From the NCBI GenBank assembly GCA_024742355.1, contig JANSYM010000006.1, positions 230,551-294,550 of the forward strand: 64,000 bases of DNA, read 5' to 3'. The stretch is from Hyphomonadaceae bacterium (GTDB taxonomy: Bacteria > Pseudomonadota > Alphaproteobacteria > Caulobacterales > Hyphomonadaceae). Shown piece after piece: positions 1 through 10,000 of the stretch (within the stretch, counting starts at the first letter, position 1; every line of letters starts with the position of its first letter). Below the pieces are notes generated by a model. The model saw only the letters and a program-made list of their open reading frames with translations, was not told the DNA's origin and did no database searches. A program made the position numbers and the translations under genes.

Positions 1-710
1 ACAACGTCTGGTTGGGGGAAATTGATCGAATGGGCATCCAGGCCATAAGCCACGTGCATTGCCGTGATCGCGCCTGCTGACCCGCCCCAGAGGGCGATTT
101 TCGACATGTCGATACATCGATCTTCCGGCGAGTTGTTATCGAGATAGCGTAGCGCCGTCACCGTATCCTCAATCGCAGCGGTAATGCCTCCAGCGAAGAC
201 TGCGACCGAGTTATTGTCCCAGTCCTGATCAACATTGGCAGTAATGAGATCTGACAGCACCGGATTGAACTCCGCTGAAATCACCGGATCGTCCGGGATC
301 AGGCGATAATTGATCGCGGCGGCAACATAGCCGCGTGCGACAGCGTCGCGTGCCCGGTCATCCCAGCCCGTGCTGGTCTTTGATCCGCGCCGAAAACCAC
401 CGCCATGGATGATCAGAACCAGCGGTCGCAATGCATCGCACTGCTGACCTGTTTGATAGATATCCATGACCAGGGTCTTCGAGCCGCCATTGGTCAATCC
501 TGAGCCATAGACCACATCGGTTTCATTTGTCGGCGTCACACCCGATGGCGGCGGCGGCGGTGGCGGCGGAGGCGGTGGAGGCGGCGGCGGTGGAGGCGGC
601 GGCGATATTCCAACCGGCGGCGGCGCCGAATTGGAGGCTCCTCCGCCCGAACAGGCCGCAACCAGGCTGACGGAAAGCACAGCCGCTAATACGCAGTAAC
701 TTGGTTTCAT
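1..710 (-). CDS. Carboxylesterase-family lipoprotein with polyproline linker (3' end outside window)
   Basis: The frame opens at an ATG at 710 and runs off the left edge, so about 236 residues are visible. The N terminus is a lipoprotein signal: a hydrophobic stretch ending LVAAC, then a Ser/Gly-rich segment and about 17 consecutive prolines that would tether the enzyme to a membrane. The alpha/beta-hydrolase part shows HGGGF (oxyanion-hole type) and GGSAG (nucleophile elbow) near residue 215, as in type-B carboxylesterases and related esterases. The catalytic Asp/Glu and His would lie beyond the edge. It is on the same strand as and downstream of the PKS, after a 107-base gap, so it could be the last gene of that operon or an independent gene. 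The substrate cannot be told. Confidence 0.8.
   Translation of the reverse strand, partial: MKPSYCVLAAVLSVSLVAACSGGGASNSAPPPVGISPPPPPPPPPPPPPPPPPPPSGVTPTNETDVVYGSGLTNGGSKTLVMDIYQTGQQCDALRPLVLIIHGGGFRRGSKTSTGWDDRARDAVARGYVAAAINYRLIPDDPVISAEFNPVLSDLITANVDQDWDNNSVAVFAGGITAAIEDTVTALRYLDNNSPEDRCIDMSKIALWGGSAGAITAMHVAYGLDAHSINFPQPDV
543..606. repeat. GGN triplet tract encoding polyproline
   Basis: A run of GGC, GGT and GGA triplets (CCN proline codons on the minus strand) encodes the polyproline linker of the esterase lipoprotein. The synonymous codons are mixed, so this is not a pure repeat. It is still simple enough to vary in length by slippage, always in steps of three that keep the frame. Confidence 0.8.
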
Positions 711-817
711 TCTGAATCCATTGAATAACACTCGCCATGGTAAACCGTTCCGGTGGCGCGCTCGTCAACCTGTTTCTACATTAATAGATTGCCACACAAC
801 GCCTACGAAATCCCGGT

Positions 818-3800
818 TTAGCCGCGCGTTTCGCCCGAATTGTCTGCGAGCAGAGCGCGCACTTGCTCAGCCATATCCTGCACAGCGGGCTCGTCGAATA
901 TCGTCGCGTGAGTTGCGTCAACGCTCATCGAAATGAAGGGCTGCTGCAAATGCTTCTCCCAACCCAATGACGGGCCGAGATTGAGAAAGCGAAGATTGGT
1001 CCGGGCAGCGCGAATGATGGCAACCCGCCCATCATATGGCTGAGGGTGGTAAGCATCCGCGGCGATCCGAAACGCGTCGTAGACACGCCAGCTGGCAGCT
1101 TCCAGCTCGGTTTCTTCATAATTTGCACCCTTGCGGCTCGGGATGATTTTCTTCAGCACGGGCACACGACGCAATATCCGGCGGAGCGTGTTCAAGGCGA
1201 TGCTCGGATGCAGGCGCGGCAGGTTTCTGACTCGATCGATCACCCGGTTTGGTACGTCGTCCGCTTGCGGGTGCACCGTGTCGAACATGATCATGAGATC
1301 GACGGTCTCTCCAATGGCTTCAAGCTGTTGCGCCATTTCATAGACCACTATTCCGCCGCCCGAATATCCGGCCAGGGTGTAAGGGCCTTGCGGTTGAACC
1401 GTGCGGATCAGCTCAATATAGCGTCGCGCCATTTCTGGAATTGACTGAAGCGGGGCCTGAATTCCATCTGCGCCATAAGCCTGGATGCCATAGACGGGGC
1501 GTGTGTACGGCAAGCGGTCTGACAAGGACTTGAACTTCATCACATTGCCTTGCGCACCATGCACGGCGAATATGGCGCGCAGGCCCGGCAAACCATTCTT
1601 CAGCGGGACCAATGGCGACCAGGTCGAGGGCTGGACTTCAATCGAATCGTCGCCGTGCGCCTCCACCGCGCCGCCCACCCCGCGCGCTGCCAGAAGTGCC
1701 GCGAGTTCGCCAATTGTCGGCGCCTCAAACAGAGTCGCGAGCGGCAGCGAGACACCATGCTTCTTGCGGATCGAGGCAAACAATCGAACCCCGATCAGAG
1801 AATTGCCGCCAAGATCGAAGAAATCATCATTCGTGCCGACCTTCTTCACGCCCAGCAAATCCGACCAGGTCGATGCCAGGTCGATTTCAACCGGGGACTC
1901 GGGTGCCTCATAATCAGCTGCAAGCTGTGGCCGCTCAAAGTTGGCGTCAGGGTCATCAGGGCTGTTTTCAATCGCAGACGCCGCATCCAGCTGACGCATC
2001 CAGAGGGCTGGATCGACGGAAGACGCGATGGTTTGCACCAGCTCGTTCTGCGACAGAATACGGCTCAGGGCGTCAACGCCTTCCTGCGGACGAATACCCT
2101 GCGACAGGATCGCTTCGAGGGCTTGCGATTGTGCGCTGGCATTTCCGCCCTGTGGCAAGGCGGCACCCCCCGCGAATGGTTGGTCGGATGCGAGACGCGT
2201 CATCGTGAATCGCCGCACTTCCGCAAACACACGTCCGGATGCGTCTGCAAGCTGGACGTCGAAATAAGCCATCCCATCGCCGCTACCCGGCAGGCAGCGG
2301 ACATGGCTGAACACATGCGTCGGCATGTCGCCATACATGCAGACGCTGTCATAACTCAGGGGCACATAGAATTCAGTGCTCAGGTCAACACCTGGGATCA
2401 GACGCTGCACGCCGCCCGTCGCCATATCCAGAAGGGCCGGATGCAGCCCACCTGCGGCCAGATCGTCTGCAAAGGCGTCGGGCAGGCGCAGTTCTACCAG
2501 CGCTTCGTCGGTGCCGTAGGCGACCTGTTTCATGTTTGCCCAACGCGGTCCGAAGGCCATGAAGTCCTGATCGAGGAATCCGTCTGGCGATACCCAGGTT
2601 TCAACCGCGCACCGCGCAGCAATATCGGGCAGAGCGAGCGGTGCCGGCGGCGCGCTCTCAAACGTGGCTGCATCGCACACGACCAAAGGCGGCGTATCCA
2701 GATCAGAGCCATCACGAATCGTCATCTCGATCCGCCCAGGCCCGACATTCACCGCATGCAGGCTCAAGCGCCGCGTGGCGTCGGGGGTGATAATGAATGG
2801 CGCCAGGAATGTGAGATTGGACAATTTGATCTGTGCATCCGGATAGAGATCCGCAGCCGCTGCGCGCGCCAGCTCCAGCATGGTCGTTCCCGACAGCAGC
2901 GTGTTCCCGTCTTTGACCTTGTGATCAGCGACAATCCAGTCATTCGCGGCCGACAGGTCACGGACATAAAGCCGGCCATCCGCCGCGTCCGTGTAGCCAT
3001 CCCAGGCCGGGCTCTTGCTCGGCATATAAGGCAGCGCCGCACCGCTCTGGCTGCGCTTCGCAGCTTCGGCCATGCCGACATCGCGCCAGGCGTTCCAGTT
3101 GACGGCAATCGTGCGCCCGGCTGCGCGTCCGTTTCGCTCCCGCGCGAACGCATCGAGGAAGGCGTTGGCGGCCGTATAATCCACTTGTCCGGGCAGACCC
3201 AGGAACGAGGCAACAGATGAAAACACCACGAACAGGTCGAGATCTTCGGTAATCGCGCGGTCAAGATTGACCGTTCCCGAGACTTTTGGTGCCAACAGGC
3301 GCTGCATCGCAGCGGCGTCTTTTACCATTAGCGGCGCATCATCCATGCTGCCGGCGGCGTGAATGACGCCCGTCAGGGGGCCAAACGCGGCGCGGATCCG
3401 GGCGACAGCTTCGGACAGGTTTTCTGTGTCTGTGACATCGCCGGAAACGACCAGGACCTCGGCGCCGCTTTCGCGCAGCGCGCGAACCTGTTCAATGCGT
3501 CGCGAGACCTGGCTCTCTATGTCTGCTGAGAGAATCTCATCCCATTCCGGTTCCGGTGGCAATCCCTTGCGGGCCAGCAGCGCGAGTTTCACCGGTTTGA
3601 GGGCGCTCATATGCTGCGCCACTTGCATGCCGATGCCGCTCAGACCGCCTGTGATCAGATAGACCCCGCCCGCGCGGAGCCAGTCAGGCATGTCGCCTTC
3701 GGTCGCATCGATCGGGCTGGGCGATATCGCTCTGACCCAGCGCCCTGATGGCCGTAAAGCAATCACGGAAGAGTCGGATTCAGAACGCAATTCATCGCCG

Positions 3801-6800
3801 ATACGGGCCAGCAATTCCGGTGACCAGCGCTTAAGCAAGGATCGCCGCGGTACGTCGATACAGCGTGTTTGAATGTGGGTCAGCTCGCGCGGCACGGTCA
3901 GCACCGGGCCCAGGCTGAGCGATTGATAAGGGTCGAGCGTCGCGCCGCCGAGATCGGTCAGGCCAGAGGTCAGAACCGAGAATTGCACCGGTTCAGATCG
4001 CCCGCCGAGCGCCTGCGCCAGATAAGTCGGTTGCAGGAACAGACGCTCTTGTTTCGCCTTGGGGCCACGCGCTGCGCGGTGCCCGGTCTGAGTCAGAAAG
4101 ACAATATGCTCAGGCGCGCCAAATTCATCTTCGATCTCTTCCAGGACTTGCGCGAACTGGTCGGGCTGGCTGAAATCGATGGTCCAGGCATTCGGACCTG
4201 AGCGCTGGTAAGCCGAGCCCGATATCACGCGCTGAACCCGGTCAGCGCCCAGCGCATCTGCAATATCCGTCATCGCCGCCATGGCGTGGCCGAACACGAC
4301 CCAATTGCGGGGCCGGCCTGCATCTGGGGCGCGCACCAGCGGGGCTTCGCGATAGGTCAGCTGGGCGAACCAGTCCTTGATATCGCTGCGCTTGACCAGA
4401 TCATGGCTGGCCGGCTCTGTCGCACCCTTGCGCGGCTCGACCCAATAGGACTCGCGCGCGAAAGGATAAGTTGGCAGTGGGATGCGGTTGCGCAGCTGAG
4501 CGCCATAAAACTCATCCCAGTCCACGGCGCCGCCGGCAGCCCAGATCTTGCCGAAACTGGCCAGCGCGAATTCCAGATCGCTGACGGGTTCTTTCGGGTG
4601 GCGCACAGTGCTGTAAGCCGAGCGGTAGGGTTTCTCCTGGGCCTTGGCGAGCATCGACAAGGTCCGCCCAGGACCGATCTCAACAAGCACGGGCTCGCCG
4701 AGCGACCGCAGCGTCTGCAAACCATCGGCAAAGCGCACCGTTGAGCGCAGGTGATTGACCCAATAGTCCGGATCACAGGCTTCTTGCGGGGATATCCAGT
4801 TGCCGGTCAGGTTTGACACGAACGGCATGGACGGCGCTTTGAAGTCGATCTTGCGACAGGCCGTGCGGAAGCGCTCGAGGATCGGGTCGAGCATGCGAGA
4901 ATGCGCTGCCACATCGATGCGGATTGGCGTCGAATCAATTTCGTTCTGGGTCAGTTTGGCCTGGAAGGCATCGATCAGGTCGCGTGGACCGGACGCGACG
5001 CAGAGGTCCGGCGCATTCACAGCGGCGATGTCGAGCGTTGCCGGCGCCATCTCGCGCACATCGCTCTCGGACATTGGCACGCTGAGCATGCCGCCCTGAT
5101 CGATACATTCGAACAATTCGCCGCGCAGCATGACCAGCGTGATCGCATCTTCGAGCGAAAACACGCCAGCTTTGCAGGCGGCAACATACTCACCCATACT
5201 GTGCCCGATAAAGGCATCGGGCTCGAGACCCCATGACTCGTACAGGCTGGCAAGCGCGTAGGTGGTGGTGAACAAGGCCGGCAGCGTCAGCGATGGCTGT
5301 TCCAGGGTCCGCGTCGCTGTCTCGACCTGATCGGCAGGCGGATACATCAGCGGTTTCAGATCGCGGCCAAGCTTTGGTGTGATGATGGCAAGGCAGGCCT
5401 CGACGGCATCTCGATAGACCTCATCCTGCTCATAGAGTTCGCGCCCCATACCAGCATATTGCGCGCCGCCCCCTGGAAACATGAAGACGGTTTTCGGACG
5501 ATCCAGATTGGCTTCAAGGGTCGCGACCATCTTGTCTGACGGATTGCGCAGACGAGCGACAGCATCTCCCGCGGCCTCCGCGACCACCACGCGGCGATGC
5601 GGCATCGACCGGCGACCTGTCGCCAGCGTATAGGCGGCATCGGCCAGATCGATATCCGGCTCCGCTTCAAGTCTGTCGGCGAGCTGGCTCGAGGCGCGGT
5701 CCAGCGCATCCTTGGTCTTAGCCGAGAGGACCAGCAATTGTTTCGGCCTGGCATCTTCGCCGGGCAGAGCCGCAGGCGCTTCTTCCAGGATGACATGGCA
5801 ATTGGTGCCGCCAGCCCCGAGCGCCGTGACGCCGCAGCGGAGCGGACCTTCACTCGACCAGTCTTGCAGGTTCTGATTGACGAAGAATGGGCTGTCTTCC
5901 AGATTCATCGCCGGGTTCGGCGTTTCGAAACCAAGGCTTGGCGGCATTTGGCGATGCTTGAGCGCCATGATCGCCTTGATCAATGACGCTGCCGCTGCGG
6001 CTTCGCCGAGGTGGCCAATGTTGGATTTGACCGACCCGATACCGCAATAGCCGACCTTGTCCGTATGCTGACCGTAGGCTTCATTCAGCGCTTCAACTTC
6101 GATCGGATCACCGACCAGCGTGCCGGTGCCGTGGGTTTCGACATAGGTGATGCTTTCGCCAGGCACCCCAGCCGCGTCGAGGGCGTCGGCAATGACATTT
6201 GCCTGACCGTCAACACCCGGGGCGAGATAGCCAACCTTCAAGGCGCCATCATTGTTGATGGCTGACCCTTTGACGACAGCATGAATGGTATCGCCATCAT
6301 CGAGCGCATCGTCGAGCCGCTTGACGATCAGCGCACCGGCGCCGCTGCCAAATACAGTGCCGGCGCTTTTCGCATCAAACGGACGGCAATGACCATCTGG
6401 CGAGAGGATTTCGCCATCGCGATACATATAGCCCTGGCCTTGTGGGAACAGGATGGTGGCGCCGCCGATCAGCGCCATGTCGCATTCGCCCTGGCACAGA
6501 CTCTGAGCCGCCATGTGCAAGGCGACCAGAGCCGAAGAGCACGCTGTTTGAACATTCATGCTCGGGCCGCGCAAATCCATTTCATAGGACACGCGCGTCG
6601 CCAGGAAGTTCATGTCATTGCCAGTGTGACGGACGAGGAAATCGCCCATCGAATTCATGATTTCCGGATGCGTGCGGACATTCTCGACATAGTAATCCGG
6701 CGCGCCCGCTGTGGCGAAAACGCCGACCTTGCCGTCTTCTGGAAGAGCCGTATAGCCAGCGTTCTCGAACGCCGCCCAGGCAATCTCCAGGAACACGCGA

Positions 6801-7093
6801 TGGGCCGGGTCCATGACCGAGGCTTCGCGCGGATTGAACCCGAAAAAGCTCGCGTCAAACTTGTCGACATCGCTGAGCAGAGGGCAGACTTTGACATAGT
6901 CCGGATCGTTCAGGTCCGCTTCGCTGACGCCAGCCGCACGCAAGGCTTCATCGTCAAGCGGCATGATCGATTCGACGCCATCGCGGACATTCTGCCAGAA
7001 CGTCTCAACATCCGGCGCGCCGGGAAAGCGTGCCGCCATGCCGACAATGGCAATGTCGGTTGAACCGGCTGGCTGGGATCCCGTATCCGCCAT
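818..7093 (-). CDS. Type I polyketide synthase, KS-AT-KR-DH-ACP-TE, single module
   Basis: This 2091-residue modular PKS should extend the NRPS-bound acyl chain by one unit, reduce and dehydrate it, and release the product. The KS (about 13-445) has Cys185 in TACSSAL, His321 in ETHGTGT and His361 in NIGHLG. The AT has Ser632 in GHSMGE and a later VAAHS motif, more like malonyl than methylmalonyl selection. The KR (about 1143-1320) has GGLSGIG. A DH-like domain follows with His1391 in VADHKVKDG. The ACP has Ser1765 in LGGNSL. The thioesterase (about 1820-2085) has Ser1911 in GYSGG. No ER or MT was seen. The start is ATG at 7093, one base past the NRPS stop, with AGGAGC upstream. A GTG at 7267 would add 58 residues overlapping the NRPS end and looks less likely. 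The product is unknown. Confidence 0.95.
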   Translation of the reverse strand: MADTGSQPAGSTDIAIVGMAARFPGAPDVETFWQNVRDGVESIMPLDDEALRAAGVSEADLNDPDYVKVCPLLSDVDKFDASFFGFNPREASVMDPAHRVFLEIAWAAFENAGYTALPEDGKVGVFATAGAPDYYVENVRTHPEIMNSMGDFLVRHTGNDMNFLATRVSYEMDLRGPSMNVQTACSSALVALHMAAQSLCQGECDMALIGGATILFPQGQGYMYRDGEILSPDGHCRPFDAKSAGTVFGSGAGALIVKRLDDALDDGDTIHAVVKGSAINNDGALKVGYLAPGVDGQANVIADALDAAGVPGESITYVETHGTGTLVGDPIEVEALNEAYGQHTDKVGYCGIGSVKSNIGHLGEAAAAASLIKAIMALKHRQMPPSLGFETPNPAMNLEDSPFFVNQNLQDWSSEGPLRCGVTALGAGGTNCHVILEEAPAALPGEDARPKQLLVLSAKTKDALDRASSQLADRLEAEPDIDLADAAYTLATGRRSMPHRRVVVAEAAGDAVARLRNPSDKMVATLEANLDRPKTVFMFPGGGAQYAGMGRELYEQDEVYRDAVEACLAIITPKLGRDLKPLMYPPADQVETATRTLEQPSLTLPALFTTTYALASLYESWGLEPDAFIGHSMGEYVAACKAGVFSLEDAITLVMLRGELFECIDQGGMLSVPMSESDVREMAPATLDIAAVNAPDLCVASGPRDLIDAFQAKLTQNEIDSTPIRIDVAAHSRMLDPILERFRTACRKIDFKAPSMPFVSNLTGNWISPQEACDPDYWVNHLRSTVRFADGLQTLRSLGEPVLVEIGPGRTLSMLAKAQEKPYRSAYSTVRHPKEPVSDLEFALASFGKIWAAGGAVDWDEFYGAQLRNRIPLPTYPFARESYWVEPRKGATEPASHDLVKRSDIKDWFAQLTYREAPLVRAPDAGRPRNWVVFGHAMAAMTDIADALGADRVQRVISGSAYQRSGPNAWTIDFSQPDQFAQVLEEIEDEFGAPEHIVFLTQTGHRAARGPKAKQERLFLQPTYLAQALGGRSEPVQFSVLTSGLTDLGGATLDPYQSLSLGPVLTVPRELTHIQTRCIDVPRRSLLKRWSPELLARIGDELRSESDSSVIALRPSGRWVRAISPSPIDATEGDMPDWLRAGGVYLITGGLSGIGMQVAQHMSALKPVKLALLARKGLPPEPEWDEILSADIESQVSRRIEQVRALRESGAEVLVVSGDVTDTENLSEAVARIRAAFGPLTGVIHAAGSMDDAPLMVKDAAAMQRLLAPKVSGTVNLDRAITEDLDLFVVFSSVASFLGLPGQVDYTAANAFLDAFARERNGRAAGRTIAVNWNAWRDVGMAEAAKRSQSGAALPYMPSKSPAWDGYTDAADGRLYVRDLSAANDWIVADHKVKDGNTLLSGTTMLELARAAAADLYPDAQIKLSNLTFLAPFIITPDATRRLSLHAVNVGPGRIEMTIRDGSDLDTPPLVVCDAATFESAPPAPLALPDIAARCAVETWVSPDGFLDQDFMAFGPRWANMKQVAYGTDEALVELRLPDAFADDLAAGGLHPALLDMATGGVQRLIPGVDLSTEFYVPLSYDSVCMYGDMPTHVFSHVRCLPGSGDGMAYFDVQLADASGRVFAEVRRFTMTRLASDQPFAGGAALPQGGNASAQSQALEAILSQGIRPQEGVDALSRILSQNELVQTIASSVDPALWMRQLDAASAIENSPDDPDANFERPQLAADYEAPESPVEIDLASTWSDLLGVKKVGTNDDFFDLGGNSLIGVRLFASIRKKHGVSLPLATLFEAPTIGELAALLAARGVGGAVEAHGDDSIEVQPSTWSPLVPLKNGLPGLRAIFAVHGAQGNVMKFKSLSDRLPYTRPVYGIQAYGADGIQAPLQSIPEMARRYIELIRTVQPQGPYTLAGYSGGGIVVYEMAQQLEAIGETVDLMIMFDTVHPQADDVPNRVIDRVRNLPRLHPSIALNTLRRILRRVPVLKKIIPSRKGANYEETELEAASWRVYDAFRIAADAYHPQPYDGRVAIIRAARTNLRFLNLGPSLGWEKHLQQPFISMSVDATHATIFDEPAVQDMAEQVRALLADNSGETRG

Positions 7094-7094
7094 C

Positions 7095-10000
7095 TTAATC
7101 GACTCGCTCCTGACGCTTCGCCCGCCGCTTGGCCGCGGCTTCTTCGCGTCTGTTCGTTTTCTTTTGCGCACGTTCCGGCTTCGCTGCCGGGCCCCTGGTG
7201 TCGGAGCCAAGATGCGCTGCCAGTGTTTCCACCGTAGGATATCGGAACATGGAGACAAGCGAAACACGACGCCCGAGCGTCTTTGACAGGCGCTGATTGG
7301 CTTGCGCCGTCATGATCGAATTGGCCCCGATATCAAAAATATTGTCCGTGCGTCCGACCTGGGACAGACCAAGCAATTCTTTCCAGACCTCGGCGATCGT
7401 GTTTTCCAGATCATTCGAGGGCGGGACATATTCAGCCTGCACGAGTGCGACACTCGTCGTCGGTGCGGGCAAGGCCTTGCGGTCAATCTTGCCGTTCGGA
7501 GTCAGCGGGAATGTGTCCATCGCGACAAAAGCAGACGGCACCATATAGTCAGGCAGATGCTCTCGCAGGTGCGCCCGCAACTGATCGGTGAGCTGTTTCT
7601 GATCGCTCACTTGCGCGGCCGGTTGATTGGCATAATCCGCCGGGCGAAGCAGGGGGTCCGCATCGGTCCGCGGTGCGACCTGTTTGTCGCTCACCGTCTT
7701 GTGTCGGAACACGACATCAAACGTGGAAGCATCGTCGCGATTGAACCGGGCACTGGCAACAAGATAGTCCGGGTGAAGCTCGAACAGCTCTCCAGGGTCG
7801 ATGCCGACGCCGCGCGTCTGGCTCAACAGGTCACGCATGGCACCGACGGTCGCTGCGCTGTCTCCAGTCAGAGTCTGACGGGCCGCATAGACCGGGGCGA
7901 GCCGCGCATTCGGCACGCCATTCACAGCCACCACTGGTTCACCGCTGGCAAGCAAGTCGCGAATATCCGCGAGCGAGGCCGCCTTGCGCGGTGCGGGCAG
8001 ATTGAGCGTATCAGCAGGTGCCGATCCGACATGCAGGACGACGTCATAGCGATAATCCGTCATCTCGTTCGCACTTGCCCCGCGCTTCAGGGTCAGCGTG
8101 ACGCCCTGCAGACGCGGAACATCGCGCACCAGGGCGTGGAAGAAGTCATCGCCAAGCACCAGTTCGCTGTCGCGCTGAATGCGCTTTTCGATTCGGTCTG
8201 AAACCACATTTGGCTCAAGCTGCGCGGGCGCCTGGTTCAGCTCGACCGCGGTGTGGAAGGCTGCCTGCTGTTCGAGACTGCGCACATCGCCGACAAAAAT
8301 CTGTCCACCATCTGCAATCAAGGCGCTGGCGCGTTCGAGGACGTCGGCAAGATAATCGGCGCTCGGGAAGTACTGCGCCACCGAATTGATCACCACCGTG
8401 TCGAAGCTGCCGGTCTCGAACTGTCCGATGGCGTCCGCCGGCAATTTGCGCAGGTCGACTTTGCTCGCTTCCGTTGGCGTCAGCTCATCGCCGATGCGGC
8501 TCAGCGCGTTCGCGGACACATCAATGCCGCTATAATGGTCGACTTCATCGAGCACCGAGAACAGGACCATGCCGGTGCCGCAACCGATTTCGAGCAGGCG
8601 CTGCGGCGCGAGGTCGAGAATACTGCGCTGCGTCTCATCACGCCATTCACGCATCTCGGCCGCCGGAATGGGCGCGCCGGTATAGCTGTCATTCCAGCCG
8701 GTAAAGTTGAAGCGCGCATCGCTGTCTTCATCGCTTTGCTGATAGGCCGTGTCCCACAGGCCCTGCCAATGATCGACCAGGTCAGTATTGTCGCTCTGGC
8801 CCTGCGCCGACGTATAATAGGCGACCAGTTGCGCGACGCCGTCCTCATTGTGCGCGGTGACGACGCTTTGCCAGATATCCGGATGGCGACTGAGCTGGGT
8901 TTCAATCTCGCCAAGCTCGATCCGGTAGCCATTGATTTTGACCTGCTGGTCAATGCGGCCGAGATATTCAATCTCGCCGGAGGCTTTGTAGCGAGCAAGA
9001 TCGCCCGTGCGATACAGGCGCTCGCCGGGCGCATACGGGTCATCAATAAACCGCTCGGCGGTCAGGTCGTCGCGGCCAAGATAGCCGGGAACGACACCAT
9101 CACCGCCAATACAAAGCTCGCCAGCATCGCCAAGTCCAACCAAGTTGCCTTGGGCGTCGAGCAGGCGAATGGTCGTATTCGCAATCGGGCGCCCAATCGT
9201 GATCGGTTGCCCATTCAGAACAGGCGATGTCGTCGACCAGATCGTGGTCTCGGTCGGGCCATACATATTGGTGAACTGTCCGGTCAGTGTCTCATGCAAC
9301 TGGTCAGCAAGATCGCTCGGCAAGGCTTCGCCGCCCAGCATCAGGTGTTTGAGCGAGCCGAACTGATCGAGCACGTCAGGATCGTCGATCAGCATACGCG
9401 CCATGGATGGCGTACATTGCAGGTGCGTGATCTCATGCGCCTTGAAGGTCTCACCCACGGTGACGAACGTGCCCTCATCCGCGGCTGCGCCGCCAGAATT
9501 GGCGAGTTCCCGCAGGCGATTGAGATGTGGCAGGTTCTCCAAAACCGTTCCAGCCTCAATGCCGAAATCGACCAGACAGGCAATCTCGTTGACGCCAATC
9601 TCTTTCAGTTTCTCGACCATGCCGAGCGCATGCTCAGGCGAGCCGAACAGGCCGGCGGTTTCGAAATAGCGATCGAAGGCATGGTCCATCAGCGCGGCAA
9701 TGTCTTCGTCGGTGAACTGCGATGTGTCGAGCTGCGCTTCAGCGCCGTCCAGCGATGGGCGTTTGAATGCCGGGAACATCCACGGCGCGACTTTGACCAG
9801 GTCGAACGAGCTTTGCAGATAGTTGCAGAACGGTTCGCGTGCGATCTCGCGGGCCTTTTCGGTATCGTCGCAGACATAAGTGTGCAGCATCAGAGAGACC
9901 TGGCCTGGGCCTTCAAATCCGGCATCCGCACGCGCTTCGCGATAGGCGGCCAGCTTGGTCTGCAAGTCTTCAAGATCCTGGCCGAGCATATTGGTCAGGA

